Assembly: GCA_021234535.1 (NCBI GenBank) | Contig: CM037838.1 | Coordinates: 14,754,195 to 14,818,194 of the forward strand | From: Stichopus chloronotus | Taxonomy: Eukaryota > Echinodermata > Holothuroidea > Aspidochirotida > Stichopodidae | Length of the DNA stretch: 64,000 nucleotides | Direction: 5' to 3' | Shown: piece by piece, positions 62,581 through 64,000 of the stretch | Layout: the number at the start of each line of letters is the position of its first letter | Position numbering within the stretch: the first letter of the stretch is position 1 | Notes under the pieces: model-generated | Told to the model about the DNA's origin: nothing | The model's input: the letters and a program-made list of their open reading frames with translations, nothing else | Database searches by the model: none | Made by a program: the position numbers and the translations under genes

Positions 62581-64000
62581 CTCAAAGTGATATCCGCCAT
62601 GCCGTCACTTCAACCTTTTGTTGAGACATCGACGTATTGATTGTACAGGCGACAATTGATCAAGGAGATAAAATGAGGTCTACAAGGTTTTACCACGTGA
62701 CCTGGCTATGACGCTTGGCCCAGCTACGATCCATTATCATATGGATTTAGTCATAGTCCTAAGTTTCAAGCGTTACTTCCTCGTATTGAGCGTATCACTG
62801 ACAGAATGTTATATAGCAGGGTCGTTAGACATGAACTAGGTGTCGCATACAGAACCCATACGTAAGCACGTTGTGTACTTCCTGATTCGCAAATACGTTT
62901 GTGGATGGTTGGAGCAGGGAGGTGTTGAGAGGGCGTAGGATATTGGGATTGTGACGTCAGGGGTTTTACTGCCCCTCACTCCTTAATTGTCCATGAGCTC
63001 TGGAGGGTGATCTTCTTACCGCATCATTCAGGTGGTCCAAGAAAAGAACCAACAAGCTCTTTTTTTGAAACGGCTTAGTTGTTCCAAGCAGAGTTACCAT
63101 AACAGAATGACGAACAAATTTCATCAAAGAGTAAACGAGAAATGTTGTATAACACAATTTATTTTTAAACCTGCCACCAAAAAATAAATAACTAATCATT
63201 TTATTCCAATTGGTATTGCATGATTAGCATTTATTTAGAAAATGCGCTTATTATAAAGAGGAAAAGATATGTAAGAAAATAGATGAAGATATCTTAGTGG
63301 ACAAGACTCCTGCCGAGGACGAAGCCATGGTCCTCAGGACCTGTTGTTAACAGTTGACTTGAACACAAAAGAACTATAGTAGGCAAAATATGAGACGATC
63401 TGTAGTCTTCAACTATTAACATTTAAAGATTGACTACATCACAAACCCGACTAACACGGATATTTAAAATTCGCCCACCTACATCCACATACCTACTGCA
63501 CTCATTCCACCTTGTCCTTTGACTAGCGTTTCCCACTCCTTTGTACACTCATCTCCTCTGTGTACAGACCTCTGTGTACAGTATCAATTTAAAAAAAAAA
63601 AAATACTGGTTAATGCCCTTTTCTTTTTCTCCCTTACCAGATGAATACTTTGATACTGCAATTGTTTCATTGTATCTTCAAGACCTGGAGCCTCACTGAC
63701 CTAAGAATTCTATGCACATGCTGAGCAAGTTGTTTGTTTGATTGCATCAAACTTCTTAAATTCCCTTTTCAATAGAGGTGTAACAGTAGAACGATGGAAA
63801 TAATATAATTATCATCCTGTAGCGATGGCAGATTTGAGGAAGGCTCCAAATTTCATGATTTAAGAAAAGAAAAACAAAAAACTGAATAAAAAAATAAACC
63901 CTCTGAGGCCCATAGCAAAGGGGGGAGACCAATGTTGAGTTTTATTGGCATGGGGGAGGGGTGTTAGGGAGGTGCGTCCCCTTAGACACTTCCTACTGTT
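62581..64000. other. Right-hand intergenic DNA
   Basis: CpG-normal sequence with an A run near 63591 and a G-rich end (63918-63980). I see no exon, RNA gene or transposon here. Confidence 0.5.

Noticed and set aside
62309..62590. 93-codon plus-strand frame in direct repeat copy B
   Set aside because: The matching part of copy A has stops and indels, so the frame is not conserved.

Overview
The window looks like nuclear DNA of a marine deuterostome invertebrate, most likely an echinoderm (possibly a sea cucumber or sea urchin). The reasons are short exons in long AT-rich introns, GT-AG splice sites with gtaagt-type donors, frequent TAGGCCTA-like words, abundant degenerate minisatellites and small foldback/TIR elements, and no operons. 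The species call is an inference. I assembled two multi-exon genes by hand, both on the minus strand; almost everything else is intron or intergenic DNA.

Region 1, about 1.5 to 35.7 kb: a gene I could not name, with 11 recognised coding exons (32306-32480 down to 1535-2537) and a predicted product of about 920 residues. Its start is a short Cys-containing segment, its middle has one amphipathic helical stretch, and its C-terminal third is long, disordered, Pro/Ser/Thr/Glu-rich and ends in an acidic tail. A palindromic RFX-type X-box candidate at 35677-35689 lies upstream, beside a sharp rise in CpG content, so the promoter is probably near 35.4-35.7 kb. The X-box hints at a ciliary role but does not prove one.

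Region 2, 40.8 to 56.5 kb: a complete allograft inflammatory factor 1 (AIF1/Iba1-type) gene with six coding exons, including a 37-nt first coding exon 12.6 kb upstream of the second. The joined product is 158 residues. It has an atypical EF-hand loop (residues 64-75) and a canonical one (residues 100-111).

Three exons (two in the unnamed gene, one in AIF1) each need one base of a four-base homopolymer skipped to keep frame; all other splice phases agree except one junction in the unnamed gene. This looks like assembly indels, but a pseudogene or real frameshift is not excluded.

Other structure: CpG is strongly depleted across the unnamed gene (1-35 kb) and normal from about 35.4 kb to the end, resembling the mosaic methylation of invertebrate genomes. 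Diverged direct repeats flank AIF1 (37.5-39.2 kb and 57.5-62.6 kb). AIF1 intron 1 holds a TCGAAA-type foldback element, a 19-bp TIR hairpin element and a hAT-like MITE with a target-site duplication. Tandem minisatellites lie at 8.0, 15.8 and 59.6 kb, and ten long C or G runs cluster between 33.6 and 57.4 kb. I saw no rRNA, confident tRNA, CRISPR array, prokaryotic gene, viral gene or intact transposase.
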